NCBI RefSeq assembly: GCF_008369325.1
Contig: NZ_VOBI01000002.1
Location: 1-64,000, forward strand
Direction of reading: 5' to 3'
Length of the DNA stretch: 64,000 bases
DNA from: Pseudomonas sp. ANT_H12B
Lineage (GTDB): Bacteria > Pseudomonadota > Gammaproteobacteria > Pseudomonadales > Pseudomonadaceae
Both the position numbers and the translations under genes were made by a program. Under the pieces are notes generated by a model. That model made no database searches. It saw only the letters and a list, made by a program, of their open reading frames with translations, and was not told where the DNA came from. Shown in pieces: positions 36,627-45,809 of the stretch (position 1 is its first letter; every line of letters begins with the position of its first letter).

Positions 36627-38213
36627 TTATTTGAGGTTGACCTTCGAGTAGTCCTGACGGCCGAACGGGCTGACCGAGTACCCCTCAACATCCTTGCGCG
36701 TCAGCGCAAAAGCAGTCGGGTGGGCCAGCGGCAGCCACAGCGCCTGCTGCTGGATCTGTGCCTGGGCCTGTTCGTAGAGCTTGGTACGCACACCTTGCTC
36801 GCCGGTGGTCTTGCCGGCGCTGATCAGCTTGTCCAGCTCCTGGTTGCAGTAGCGTGCGAAGTTGGTGCCGGATTTGACCGCGGCGCAGGAAAACTGCGGC
36901 GTCAGGAAATTGTCCGGGTCGCCGTTGTCACCGGCCCAGCCCATGAACAGCAGGTCGTGTTCACCGGCTTTGGCACGGCGTATCAACTCGCCCCATTCGA
37001 TCACCCGAATCTCGGCTTGAATGCCGATTTCCGCGAGGTCGGACTGAAGCATTTGAGCGCTGAGACTTGGGTTGGGGTTCAGCAGGCTGCCGGAAGGGCG
37101 GGTCCAGATGGTGGTTCTGAAGCCGTCTTTGAGCCCGGCTTTGGCCATCAATGCCTTGGCCTTCTCGATGTCATGCGGATAACCCGGCAAGCCTTTGGCA
37201 TAGCTCCAGGTGTTTGGCGGGTACGGGCCGTTGGCGGGCTCGGCGGTGTCTTCGAATACGGCTTTGACGTAGTTGGCCTTGTCGAACGCGAGGTTGATTG
37301 CCTGACGCACTTCAGGCTTGTCCAGCGGTGGGTGCTGGCTGTTAATGCCGACGAACGCGGTCATGAACGCGTCAGTCTTTTCCACTTTCAAGGTCGGCTC
37401 TTTCATTGCTGCCTGTACGTCCAGAGGCTTGGGCGACAGGGCGATCTGGCACTCGTTGCGACGCAGTTTCTGCAAACGAACGTTGGCATCCGGCGTGATG
37501 GCGAAGATCAACGGGTCCACCGAAGGCTTGCCGCGGAAGTAAGCCGGGTTGGCCTTGTAACGAATCGCGGCGTCTTTCTGAAAGCGCGTGAAAATGAACG
37601 GGCCGCTGCCGATCGGCTGGTTGTTGAGCTTCTCGGGCGTGCCGGCCTTCAGCAGTTTGTCGGCGTATTCAGCGGAATAGATCGAGGCGAAGCCCATGCT
37701 TAGGGTCGGCAGGAAGGTCGAGTCCGGGTGATCGAGCGTGAAACGCACGGTCAGCGGGTCCAGTGCATCGATCTTCTTGATTAGCGCTGGCAACTGCATC
37801 GACTGGGCATGCGGGAAACCGCTCTGGGCGACTTTATGCCATGGGTTTGCCGGGTCGAGCATTCGGTCGAAGCTGAACTTCACGTCTTCGGCGGTCAGGT
37901 CACGCGTTGGGCTGAAGTAATCGGTGCGGTGGAATTTCACCTGCGGATGCAGTTTAAAAACGTACGTCAGGCCGTCCGGCGTGACGTCCCAGCTGTCTGC
38001 GAGGCTGGCGACGACTTTGCCGCTGGCGGTATCGAAGTCCACCAGACGGTTCATCAGCACGTCGGCCGAGGCGTTGGTGGTGGTCAGCGAGTTGTATTGC
38101 ACCACGTCGAACCCTTCCGGGCTGGCCTCGGTGCAGACGCTCAGCGCGGCGGCAAAGGCCTGTGGGCTCAGCAGAAGAGGCGCGAGCAACAGCGGTAGGG
38201 CAGCGAGGCGCAT
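36627..38213 (-). CDS. Periplasmic solute-binding protein of an oligopeptide-type ABC transporter
   Basis: 528 residues. A signal peptide at 1-22 (LLLAPLLLSPQAFAA) is followed by family-5 extracellular solute-binding layout: LSVCTEASPEGFDVVQY at the mature start, TYVFKLHPQVKFH, then GSGPFIFTRFQKDAAIRYKANPAYF, and a C-terminal ALWLPLAHPTAFALTRKDVEGY. It resembles DppA-type dipeptide binding proteins, but no permease or ATPase gene adjoins it, so ligand and partner are unknown. It converges on radC. Confidence 0.9.
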   Translation of the reverse strand: MRLAALPLLLAPLLLSPQAFAAALSVCTEASPEGFDVVQYNSLTTTNASADVLMNRLVDFDTASGKVVASLADSWDVTPDGLTYVFKLHPQVKFHRTDYFSPTRDLTAEDVKFSFDRMLDPANPWHKVAQSGFPHAQSMQLPALIKKIDALDPLTVRFTLDHPDSTFLPTLSMGFASIYSAEYADKLLKAGTPEKLNNQPIGSGPFIFTRFQKDAAIRYKANPAYFRGKPSVDPLIFAITPDANVRLQKLRRNECQIALSPKPLDVQAAMKEPTLKVEKTDAFMTAFVGINSQHPPLDKPEVRQAINLAFDKANYVKAVFEDTAEPANGPYPPNTWSYAKGLPGYPHDIEKAKALMAKAGLKDGFRTTIWTRPSGSLLNPNPSLSAQMLQSDLAEIGIQAEIRVIEWGELIRRAKAGEHDLLFMGWAGDNGDPDNFLTPQFSCAAVKSGTNFARYCNQELDKLISAGKTTGEQGVRTKLYEQAQAQIQQQALWLPLAHPTAFALTRKDVEGYSVSPFGRQDYSKVNLK

Positions 38214-38481
38214 GGTCGGATTCCTTTACAGATCGAAGGCCCATCTGCAAGTGCAGTCTGGAAAAGGCTTACCCTAGTGGGCTCTTTTGTAAATGACTAT
38301 CCCCTTTTTCATTTTCGGGGGACTATGGGCGACTGATTTTGGTGTGTGAGGTCGGGGGAAGCTCCGGATTGATGGGTTGGCCGTTTCTGTGCGACGAGTG
38401 GTCGTTATCGACCATAGCCTTTATCCAAGGCGCTCGGCGCTCAAAAAATGGGGTTTTTATCAACTCAACGCACACCGATTG
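38214..38481. other. Divergent gap between binding-protein gene and rpmB promoter
   Basis: No gene seen. It should hold the promoter of the binding-protein gene (minus strand) and the far upstream part of the rpmB promoter region. Confidence 0.4.
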
Positions 38482-38510
38482 TTGTTGCTCTTCAGTCTTT
38501 CTGGTATAAA
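38482..38510 (+). promoter_or_regulatory. Sigma70 promoter of rpmB-rpmG
   Basis: TTGTTG at 38482-38487 and TATAAA at 38505-38510 are separated by exactly 17 bases, a near-consensus housekeeping promoter. The expected transcript start is about 38517, leaving a leader of roughly 140 bases before rpmB. Confidence 0.75.
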
Positions 38511-38516
38511 GCAGCG

Positions 38517-38658
38517 CTCTTTTCTAGGGGCCCGGTTCCTTCACTGTAGGTGTAGCCGGTAAGACCTCTAAAGAAACGCGGCGCCTGGCGCCAAATGACT
38601 GAGAGATTAAGCGGCCAACCCATGCCGGGTTGGGCATGTGGTTTTAGAGGGCTGAGGC
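38517..38658 (+). promoter_or_regulatory. Foldable rpmB leader that can pair with the ribosome-binding site
   Basis: CCTCTAAA at 38565-38572 is complementary to TTTAGAGG at 38643-38650; the latter contains the GAGG(G) that serves as Shine-Dalgarno for rpmB. Between them lie a GGCGCCTGGCGCC hairpin and a strong hairpin at 38615-38633 (CCAACCC, ATGC, GGGTTGG with one extra C). The long-range stem would hide the ribosome-binding site. This could allow feedback control of L28/L33, but function is inferred. Confidence 0.5.
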
Positions 38659-38892
38659 ATGTCGAGAGTATGTCAAGTTACCGGTAAGGGTCCGGTGACT
38701 GGGAATAACATTTCCCACGCAAACAACAAAACCCGTCGTCGTTTCCTGCCGAACCTGCAGCATCACCGCTTCTGGGTTGAAGAAGAGAAACGTTTCGTGC
38801 GTCTGCGCGTATCTGCCAAAGGCATGCGTATCATCGACAAGCGTGGCATCACTGTCGTGCTGGCCGAAATCCGCAAAGCTGGCAAGATCTAA
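38659..38892 (+). CDS. rpmB: 50S ribosomal protein L28
   Basis: 77 residues, starting [19 protein letters not shown] with the L28 signature ([19 protein letters not shown]). It is a structural protein of the large ribosomal subunit. Preceded by GAGGG seven bases before the ATG and followed 11 bases later by rpmG in a two-gene operon. Confidence 0.98.
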   Translation: MSRVCQVTGKGPVTGNNISHANNKTRRRFLPNLQHHRFWVEEEKRFVRLRVSAKGMRIIDKRGITVVLAEIRKAGKI

Positions 38893-38903
38893 GGGAGCTA
38901 ATC

Positions 38904-39059
38904 ATGCGTGAATTGATTCGTTTGATTTCGAGCGCCGGTACTGGTCACTTCTACACTACCGACAAGAACAAGCGTACTACTCCGGACAAACTCGAGATCA
39001 AGAAATTTGATCCGGTTGTTCGCAAGCACGTGATCTACAAGGAAGGCAAAATCAAGTAA
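38904..39059 (+). CDS. rpmG: 50S ribosomal protein L33
   Basis: 51 residues, [20 protein letters not shown], then [17 protein letters not shown] and a Lys-rich end EGKIK. This is the cysteine-free (zinc-independent) form of L33: none of the CxxC pairs found in zinc-binding paralogues is present. GGGAG precedes the ATG by seven bases. A strong terminator follows. Confidence 0.98.
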   Translation: MRELIRLISSAGTGHFYTTDKNKRTTPDKLEIKKFDPVVRKHVIYKEGKIK

Positions 39060-39081
39060 TTGATTTTTCCCTCTTACGAAA

Positions 39082-39113
39082 AAGGCCCGTATCGCGAGAT
39101 ACGGGCCTTTTTT
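39082..39113 (+). terminator. Terminator after rpmG
   Basis: AAGGCCCGTAT, CGCGAG, ATACGGGCCTT then T run: an 11-base-pair stem. Confidence 0.96.
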
Positions 39114-39143
39114 GTTGCCTGTGGATTATGCGTTACCTGTCAG

Positions 39144-39228
39144 GGCCTCATCGCGGGCAAGCCCGCTCCCACAGGGGGCTGTGTCAATCACAAAACCTGT
39201 GGGAGTGGGCTTGCCCGCGATGAGGCCG
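39144..39228. repeat. BIME: pair of inverted REP sequences (CGCGGGC type)
   Basis: GGCCTCATCGCGGGCAAGCC with CGCTCCCACAGG and the inverted CCTGTGGGAGTGGGCTTGCC with CGCGATGAGGCC flank a short spacer. The core differs (GGGCAAGCCCG) from the CGAGCCTGCTCG type, so it is a separate subfamily, shared with 46255-46357. Confidence 0.9.
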
Positions 39229-39247
39229 GCTCAAGCAGCATAAGTCT

Positions 39248-39610
39248 TCAGGCCTTCTGTTCAAACGCCACGTAGATCTTGCGGCAAGGTTCCAGCACCT
39301 CCCAGGTGCCGCGAAAGCCCGCCGGAATAACAAAGCGATCGCCCGCGCGCACGGTTTTGCTGTTGCCGTCGTTGTCGCGCAGCACTGAAACCCCTTGAAC
39401 GATTTCGCAGTACTCATGCTCGGTGAAGTTCACCAGCCATTGGCCGACTGCACCTTCCCACACGCCGGCATTCAACTGACCGCACGGGCTGTTGTAGTGG
39501 TTGTAAACTGCTTGTTCGGGGTCGCCCTTGAGAACCTTCGCCGGGTCTGGCCGATAGCGATCGGGCTGAGTAGTGGCTTGGCTGAAGTCGACGATGTCCT
39601 GGATGCTCAT
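39248..39610 (-). CDS. Cupin-domain protein
   Basis: 120 residues with a single cupin barrel of the COG3450/DUF861 kind: a conserved VGQWLVNFTEHEYCEIVQGVSVLRDNDG segment, then VRAGDRFVIPAGFRGTWEVLEPCRKIYV. The substrate is unknown. Relatives often sit beside amine or amino-acid catabolism genes, and here the divergent neighbour is an aldehyde dehydrogenase of polyamine catabolism. Confidence 0.88.
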   Translation of the reverse strand: MSIQDIVDFSQATTQPDRYRPDPAKVLKGDPEQAVYNHYNSPCGQLNAGVWEGAVGQWLVNFTEHEYCEIVQGVSVLRDNDGNSKTVRAGDRFVIPAGFRGTWEVLEPCRKIYVAFEQKA

Positions 39611-39848
39611 TGTTGTAATCCCCCGTGATTGCGGCGCAAATGACTGGAAGGCCCAAAGTCTATGTTTATTAAAATGAACATCGCAAGGCCGTTTGCCGGC
39701 CTTATGTCAAATATATTGAAACTTCACCTGCCGCTGGTTTAGGGTGGCGGTTGCCTTGGGCCGAAAATGCAGGCTGGCCGGGCAGAATTCCTGACAGCGC
39801 CCGCGAAGACCGCGCAGCGTTCGTATTCAACAAGAGGAGGACACTCGA

Positions 39849-41342
39849 ATGACCACCCTGACTCGTGCCGATTGGGAACAACGGGCTCGCGATCTGAAGA
39901 TCGAAGGTCGTGCCTACATCAATGGCGAATACACCGATGCTGTCTCCGCCGAGACCTTCGAGTGCATCAGCCCGGTCGATGGCCGTCTGCTGGGCAAGAT
40001 TGCCAGCTGTGACGCCGCCGACGCCCAGCGCGCTGTTGAAAACGCTCGCGGCACTTTCAATTCCGGCGTCTGGTCGCGCCTGGCGCCGACCAAACGCAAA
40101 GCCACCATGATTCGTTTCGCCGGCCTGCTGAAACAGCACGCCGAAGAGCTGGCCCTGCTTGAAACCCTGGACATGGGCAAGCCGATCAGTGATTCCCTGT
40201 ACATCGACGTTCCAGGCGCGGCGCAAGCCCTGAGCTGGAGCGGTGAAGCCATCGACAAAATCTATGACGAAGTGGCCGCGACTCCCCATGACCAGTTGGG
40301 TCTGGTGACCCGCGAACCAGTCGGCGTCGTCGGCGCCATCGTGCCGTGGAACTTCCCGTTGATGATGGCTTGCTGGAAACTTGGCCCGGCGCTGTCCACC
40401 GGTAACTCGGTGATCCTCAAGCCGTCGGAAAAATCCCCGCTGACGGCTATTCGCATTGCTGCGCTAGCCGTTGAAGCCGGTATCCCGAAAGGCGTGCTGA
40501 ACGTCCTGCCGGGCTACGGTCACACCGTCGGCAAGGCCCTGGCCCTGCACAACGACGTGGACACCCTGGTGTTCACCGGTTCGACCAAGATCGCCAAGCA
40601 ACTGCTGATCTACTCCGGCGAATCGAACATGAAACGCGTCTGGCTCGAAGCCGGCGGCAAGAGCCCGAACATCGTGTTCGCCGATGCGCCGGACCTGCAA
40701 GCTGCCGCTGAATCGGCTGCCGGCGCCATCGCCTTCAACCAAGGCGAAGTCTGCACCGCCGGCTCGCGTCTGCTGGTGGAGCGTTCGATCAAGGACACTT
40801 TCCTGCCGCTGGTGATCGAGGCCCTCAAAACCTGGAAACCGGGCAACCCGCTGGACCCGGCGACCAACGTCGGCGCACTGGTAGATACCCAGCAGATGAA
40901 CACCGTGCTGTCCTATATCGAGTCCGGCCACACCGACGGCGCCAAACTGGTGGCGGGCGGCAAGCGCATTCTTCAGGAAACCGGTGGCACTTACGTTGAG
41001 CCGACGATTTTCGACGGCGTCAGCAACGCGATGAAAATCGCTCAGGAAGAAATCTTTGGCCCAGTGCTGTCGGTGATCACTTTCGATACCGCCGAAGAAG
41101 CCATTGCGATTGCCAACGACACCCCTTACGGCTTGGCCGCAGCGGTCTGGACCAAGGATATTTCCAAGGCCCACCTGACTGCCAAGGCACTGCGCGCCGG
41201 TAGCGTTTGGGTCAACCAGTACGATGGCGGCGACATGACCGCACCGTTCGGTGGCTTCAAGCAGTCCGGCAACGGTCGCGACAAGTCGTTGCACGCGTTC
41301 GACAAATACACCGAGCTGAAGGCGACCTGGATCAAGTTGTAA
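39849..41342 (+). CDS. pauC: Aldehyde dehydrogenase (PauC/KauB-like)
   Basis: 497 residues. Glu267 (LEAGGKS) and catalytic Cys302 (GEVCTAGSR) are at the canonical ALDH positions, and VPWNFPLMMACWKLGPAL is the NAD-binding motif. In Pseudomonas the syntenic gene (PAO1 PA5312, pauC/kauB) oxidises aldehydes from polyamine and related amine breakdown, such as gamma-glutamylaminobutyraldehyde or 4-guanidinobutyraldehyde. AGGAGG precedes the ATG. Family and catalysis are secure; the exact substrate is inferred from synteny and the nearby PauB-like oxidase and PauR. Confidence 0.88.
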   Translation: MTTLTRADWEQRARDLKIEGRAYINGEYTDAVSAETFECISPVDGRLLGKIASCDAADAQRAVENARGTFNSGVWSRLAPTKRKATMIRFAGLLKQHAEELALLETLDMGKPISDSLYIDVPGAAQALSWSGEAIDKIYDEVAATPHDQLGLVTREPVGVVGAIVPWNFPLMMACWKLGPALSTGNSVILKPSEKSPLTAIRIAALAVEAGIPKGVLNVLPGYGHTVGKALALHNDVDTLVFTGSTKIAKQLLIYSGESNMKRVWLEAGGKSPNIVFADAPDLQAAAESAAGAIAFNQGEVCTAGSRLLVERSIKDTFLPLVIEALKTWKPGNPLDPATNVGALVDTQQMNTVLSYIESGHTDGAKLVAGGKRILQETGGTYVEPTIFDGVSNAMKIAQEEIFGPVLSVITFDTAEEAIAIANDTPYGLAAAVWTKDISKAHLTAKALRAGSVWVNQYDGGDMTAPFGGFKQSGNGRDKSLHAFDKYTELKATWIKL

Positions 41343-41370
41343 GTCGGTTTTCTTAACAACGCAGATCCCT

Positions 41371-41460
41371 TGTGGGAGCGAGCCTGCTCGCGAAGACGGT
41401 GTAACAGTCAACATTGATGTTGAATGTGCTGGCCTCTTCGCGAGCAAGCTTGCTCCCACA
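41371..41460. repeat. BIME (left copy flanking the MFS gene)
   Basis: TGTGGGAGCGAGCCTGCTCG...CGAGCAAGCTTGCTCCCACA around a spacer with GTAACAGTCAACATTGATG and GTTGAATGTGCTGGCC. It is almost exactly the reverse complement of 42654-42741. Confidence 0.93.
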
Positions 41461-41503
41461 TTGTTTTGTGCAGCACATAAAAATATCCACAGGAGTGTGG
41501 AAC

Positions 41504-42649
41504 ATGCGTTGGGCGACTTATTTCGCCGTGTTGGCGTCTGTCTTGAGTGTCGGCCTGGCCCTGGGCGTCACCATGCCGCTGGTGTCGTTGCGCCTGGAAG
41601 GCTGGGGTTACGGCTCGTTCGCCATCGGCGTGATGGCGTCGATGCCGGCGATTGGCGTATTGCTGGGCGCGAAGATTTCCAGCCATCTGGCGGCGCGCCT
41701 GGGCACGGCCAATCTGATGCGCTTGTGCCTGTGGGCCGGGGCGTTGTCCATCGGTTTGCTGGCGCTGTTGCCGAGCTATCCGATTTGGTTGGTATTGCGG
41801 CTGATGATCGGGGTGATCCTGACCCTCGTGTTCATCCTCGGTGAAAGCTGGATCAACCAGCTTGTGCTGGAAGAGTGGCGTGGGCGACTGGTGGCGCTGT
41901 ATGGCAGCAGCTATGCACTGAGTCAGCTGGCCGGGCCGTTGCTGCTGGGGGCATTGGGCACCGAGCACGATTACGGATTCTGGGTCGGTGTCGGTTTGCT
42001 GATGACGGCACCGCTCCTGTTGCTGGGCCGCAGCGGCGCGCCTTCCAGCGAAGCCAGCAGCGTGACCTTCGGTGACTTGCTGAACTTCTGTCGCGGCCTG
42101 CCGGCGATTGCCTGGGCGGTGTCGCTGTTCGCGGCGTTCGAGGCGATGATCCTGACGTTGTTACCGGTCTATTGTCTGCGTCAGGGCTTCACGACGGAAA
42201 TTGCGCTGGCGATGGTGAGCACGGTGGTGGTCGGTGACGCATTGCTGCAATTGCCGATAGGCGCGCTGGCGGATCGTCTGTCGCGGCGCACGTTGTTCAC
42301 TGGATGCGCGGTGGTTTTGCTGCTGTCGAGCCTGGCGATTCCGCTGTTGATCGACACGTTGCTGATCTGGCCACTGTGGGTGTTGTTCGGTGCCAGTGCC
42401 GGTGGCTTGTTCACCTTGTCACTGATCCTGATCGGCGAGCGATACCGCGACGATGCGCTGGTACGGGCCAATGCCCATATCGCGCAGTTGTGGGGGATTG
42501 GTTGCCTCGTCGGGCCACTGGCGGCAGGGGCTGGCAGCCAGTGGATCAGTGGTCACGCGTTGCCGTTGCTGATGGCGGCCGGTGCGTTTGGCCTGGTGAT
42601 TTTGCTATCGCGGCAGGGGGCGTTCGGTGCGGTAGCTGAACCGGCCTAA
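41504..42649 (+). CDS. Major facilitator superfamily transporter
   Basis: 381 residues with about 12 hydrophobic segments, beginning MRWATYFAVLASVLSVGLALGVTMPLVSLRLEGWGYG. The loop between helices 2 and 3 (GAKISSHLAARLGTANLMRL) and LIGERYRDDAL fit an MFS carrier of the YcaD-like group. AGGAG precedes ATG 41504; the longer frame upstream translates through a BIME and is not used. Substrate unknown; PAO1 has an MFS gene in the same place beside kauB. Flanked on both sides by inverted copies of one BIME. Confidence 0.9.
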   Translation: MRWATYFAVLASVLSVGLALGVTMPLVSLRLEGWGYGSFAIGVMASMPAIGVLLGAKISSHLAARLGTANLMRLCLWAGALSIGLLALLPSYPIWLVLRLMIGVILTLVFILGESWINQLVLEEWRGRLVALYGSSYALSQLAGPLLLGALGTEHDYGFWVGVGLLMTAPLLLLGRSGAPSSEASSVTFGDLLNFCRGLPAIAWAVSLFAAFEAMILTLLPVYCLRQGFTTEIALAMVSTVVVGDALLQLPIGALADRLSRRTLFTGCAVVLLLSSLAIPLLIDTLLIWPLWVLFGASAGGLFTLSLILIGERYRDDALVRANAHIAQLWGIGCLVGPLAAGAGSQWISGHALPLLMAAGAFGLVILLSRQGAFGAVAEPA

Positions 42650-42653
42650 AACC

Positions 42654-42741
42654 TGTGGAAGCGAGCTTGCTCGCGAAGAGGCCAGCACGTTCAACATCAA
42701 TGTTGACTGTTACACCGCCTTCGCGAGCAGGCTCGCTCCCA
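42654..42741. repeat. BIME (right copy flanking the MFS gene, inverted)
   Basis: TGTGGAAGCGAGCTTGCTCG...CGAGCAGGCTCGCTCCCA with a spacer that, reversed, reads GTAACAGTCAACATTGATG, the same as the left copy. Only a few bases differ. Confidence 0.93.
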
Positions 42742-42746
42742 CTGAG

Positions 42747-44315
42747 TTACAACATCCGTTCCAACCCGACCGTGGTGCTGAACCACGCATTGAAGCGCCG
42801 CCACCAGCTCCCCGGTTCCTTGGTCAACGTGTGCAGTTTGCCGTCATCTTCGGTAACCCAGACGACCCGCTCCTGCTCCAGTTTCGCCTGATAACTCAGG
42901 GGAGGCGCCATGCCCTGCATCGCCAGTTCGCGGACGTAGGCGGCGAATTCAGGGCTATCCACCAGCACCCCGACTTCGGTGTTCCATAACACCGAGCGTG
43001 GGTCGAAGTTGAACGAGCCGATGAAGGCTTTCTGCTGGTCGAAGATGATTGCCTTGCTGTGCAGGCTGGAATCGGAATCGCCATAGGACTTGCTGGAAAA
43101 CAGACGTGGCCCGCTGCCGCTGTCATCGCCGGGCTGGCGACGCAATTCGAACAGTTGCACGCCGTGTTCCAACAGTGCCTTGCGATAGGGCGCGTAGCCG
43201 CCGTGCACCGCCGGAACGTCTGTGGCTTCCAGTGAGTTGGTCAGCATGCTCACCGACACCCCGGCATCGGCGCGCCCGGTCAGGTACACCAGCCCTGGCT
43301 GGCCGGGAACGAAGTAGGCCGAGATCATGATCAACTCTTTGCTGACTTTATTGAGCTCGGGTGCCAACTGCGTGGTCAGCAGCAATTGCGGGTCGGGCTC
43401 GCCGTCGGCCAGCACCTTGCTCGGCGCGTCCCACAGCGCCTGGTTCCAGGCCCAGATCAGCTCCCGGCGCCAGATGTCCATGCGTGGTTCTGTCCTGTAA
43501 GTCATCAGGCGCTGATACAGCGCGTGATTCTGTTTTCGCGTTTCTTCCAGGGATTCTTCCAACCGGGTGCGAGTGTTTTCCAGATCCTTGGCCGTCGGTT
43601 TGCTCGAGAGAAATTGGTCGATCGGTTTGCTCAGGGCGCTGTTCCAGTATTGATCGAAACTGTGTCCCAGTTGTTCGGCGACCGGGCCGACACCGAGCAT
43701 GTCGATGTCGGTGAAATTCAGGTTGGGTTCGGCATCGAAATACTCGTCCCCCAGATTGCGTCCGCCGACAATGGCCGCGCTGTTGTCCGCCAGCCACAGC
43801 TTGTTGTGCATGCGCCGATGTTGCTGCGACAGGTTGAACAGCCGGCCCAGGGTGCGTGTTACGCCGGTGGCGCGCCCCAGGTGCAGCGGGTTGAACACAC
43901 GGATCTGGATCTGCGGATGCGCCGCCAGGGTGGCGATGATCCGGTCCAGGCCATCGCTGGTGGTGTCGTCAAGCAGGATGCGCACCCGCACGCCACGGTC
44001 GGCAGCCTTGAGCAGTTCGTCCACTAGCATTCGCGTGCTGATGCCGTCATGGACGATGTAGTACTGCAGATCGAGGCTGCTTTGTGCGTTACGAATCAGC
44101 TCGGCGCGGGCCGTGAAGGCTTCGGTGCTGTTGGATAGCAAGCGAAACCCGGATTGCCCTTCATGGGGGGCGGCCTGAGCCTGGATCGAACGGCCGAATG
44201 CCGAATCGCTGGCGGGCAGCGCCTGACTCGGTTCGCGCTGAACGTCGAAGCTGGCGCAGCCGCCCAGGAACGAGGCGAGCAACAGAAGAGCGAGCAGGGG
44301 TTGTCTGACTCTCAC
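42747..44315 (-). CDS. Phospholipase-D-family lipoprotein (ClsC/YmdC-like)
   Basis: 522 residues. Lipobox LGGC makes Cys20 the lipid anchor. Two HKD motifs are present: H170-N-K in RMHNKLWLADNS followed by IVGGRNLGDEYFD, and H419-S-K in LHSKAIIFDQQKAFIGSFNFDPRS. This layout is that of ClsC/YmdC-type cardiolipin synthases and phosphatidyl-transferases. Substrates would be membrane phospholipids facing the periplasm. Lipid product not provable from sequence. It converges on the MFS gene. Confidence 0.88.
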   Translation of the reverse strand: MRVRQPLLALLLLASFLGGCASFDVQREPSQALPASDSAFGRSIQAQAAPHEGQSGFRLLSNSTEAFTARAELIRNAQSSLDLQYYIVHDGISTRMLVDELLKAADRGVRVRILLDDTTSDGLDRIIATLAAHPQIQIRVFNPLHLGRATGVTRTLGRLFNLSQQHRRMHNKLWLADNSAAIVGGRNLGDEYFDAEPNLNFTDIDMLGVGPVAEQLGHSFDQYWNSALSKPIDQFLSSKPTAKDLENTRTRLEESLEETRKQNHALYQRLMTYRTEPRMDIWRRELIWAWNQALWDAPSKVLADGEPDPQLLLTTQLAPELNKVSKELIMISAYFVPGQPGLVYLTGRADAGVSVSMLTNSLEATDVPAVHGGYAPYRKALLEHGVQLFELRRQPGDDSGSGPRLFSSKSYGDSDSSLHSKAIIFDQQKAFIGSFNFDPRSVLWNTEVGVLVDSPEFAAYVRELAMQGMAPPLSYQAKLEQERVVWVTEDDGKLHTLTKEPGSWWRRFNAWFSTTVGLERML

Positions 44316-44375
44316 GTGGGATCGTTCCGATTGGCGGCAGGGGTCGGCATATGGACGCTGGTTTCCCGAGAAAGG

Positions 44376-45809
44376 TCAGTCGGTGACGCTGTCAGTTTCA
44401 GCGAGCAGCTGGATGGCCGCAGCGCCGACCCTGCGCACCGCTTCTTCGATCTGCGGTGTTGGCTTGGCAGCGTAGTTCATCCGCAGGCAATTGCGATACT
44501 TGCCCGAGGCGGAAAAGATGCTGCCGACGGCAATCTGTACGCCCTGATCGTGCAAGGCGCGATTGAGCTTCAGCGTGTCGAACCCTTCCGGCAGTTCCAC
44601 CCACAGCATGAAACTGCCTTGCGGGCGACTGGCCCGGGTGCCGGCCGGGAAGTACCGGCTCACCCAATCGATCATCACGTCGCGATTGCGTTGGTATTGG
44701 GTGCGCATCCGCCGCAAATGCGGTTCGAAATGCCCGGCTTTGAGGAATTCGGCAATCGCGATCTGCGGTTGTGGCGCGGTGGAGCCGGTGCTGATGTATT
44801 TCATGTGCAGCACCCGTTCCAGATAACGGCCGGGCGCGACCCAGCCAATCCGCAAGCCCGGTGCCAGTGTCTTGGAAAATGAACTGCACAACAGGACGCG
44901 GCCATCCTCGTCGAAGGATTTGATCGTGCGCGGACGCGGGTAGGTGTAGGCCAGTTCGCCATACACATCGTCCTCGATGATCGCCACGTCGAAACGCTGT
45001 GCGAGCGTCAACAACGCACGTTTGCGCGACTCCGGCATGATGTAGCCCAGCGGGTTGTTACAGTTGGGCGTCAACTGTATGGCCTTGATCGGCCATTGTT
45101 CCAGGGCCAGTTCCAGCGCGTCGAGGCTGATCCCGGTGAGCGGGTCGGTGGGGATTTCCAGGGCTTTCATGCCCAGGCCCTTGAGGGTTTGCATGGCGCC
45201 GTGAAAACTCGGTGAATCCACGGCCACAATGTCGCCCGGCTCGCAGATGGAGCGGATGCTGGTGGACAGCGCTTCGTGGCAACCGGTGGTGACCACCAGA
45301 TCGTTGGCGCTTAGCTGACAGCCGGAATCGAGCAACAGGCGGGCGATCTGTTCGCGCAGTTCGAGGGTGCCGTAGATGTTGTCGTAGTACAGACCGGGCA
45401 TGTCCTGCCGACGGCTGATTCGCGCCAGGTTGCGCAGCAGTGGCTTCATGGTCGGCGAGGTGATGTCGGGCATGCCGCGACCCAGTTGCACCACGTCCTT
45501 GCGTGGCACCGCGCGGATCAACTCCAGCACTTGATCCCATTGGGAAATGTCCACCGGTCGCTGGGCCGGGCGGCCAACGGCTGGCAGCTCCGGCAGCTCT
45601 CGACTCACCGGTACGAAATACCCTGACTTGGGTTTTGGCATCGCCAGCCCGCTGTCTTCCAGTACGCGATAGGCCTGCTGAACCGTGCTCAGGCTGACCC
45701 CGTGTTCGACGCTCAACGCCCGCACGGACGGCAGCCGGTCACCGGGGCGATAGAAGCCCTGTTCGATACGCGTGCCGAGCAATTCTGCGAGATTGACGTA
45801 AAGGGTCAT
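44376..45809 (-). CDS. MocR-family regulator (GntR DNA-binding plus aminotransferase-like domain)
   Basis: 477 residues. A GntR winged helix (residues about 1-75, YRPGDRLPSVRALSVEHGVSLSTVQQAYRVLEDSG) is fused to a class-I aminotransferase-like domain with the PLP-lysine motif SSFSKTLAPGLRIGW. MocR proteins sense a PLP-linked amine or amino acid. The start at 45809 matches the family (MTLYVNLAELLGTRIEQGFYRPG); the frame to 45944 adds promoter-region residues. It is divergent from the DUF1127 gene, a possible target. Effector unknown. Confidence 0.92.
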   Translation of the reverse strand: MTLYVNLAELLGTRIEQGFYRPGDRLPSVRALSVEHGVSLSTVQQAYRVLEDSGLAMPKPKSGYFVPVSRELPELPAVGRPAQRPVDISQWDQVLELIRAVPRKDVVQLGRGMPDITSPTMKPLLRNLARISRRQDMPGLYYDNIYGTLELREQIARLLLDSGCQLSANDLVVTTGCHEALSTSIRSICEPGDIVAVDSPSFHGAMQTLKGLGMKALEIPTDPLTGISLDALELALEQWPIKAIQLTPNCNNPLGYIMPESRKRALLTLAQRFDVAIIEDDVYGELAYTYPRPRTIKSFDEDGRVLLCSSFSKTLAPGLRIGWVAPGRYLERVLHMKYISTGSTAPQPQIAIAEFLKAGHFEPHLRRMRTQYQRNRDVMIDWVSRYFPAGTRASRPQGSFMLWVELPEGFDTLKLNRALHDQGVQIAVGSIFSASGKYRNCLRMNYAAKPTPQIEEAVRRVGAAAIQLLAETDSVTD

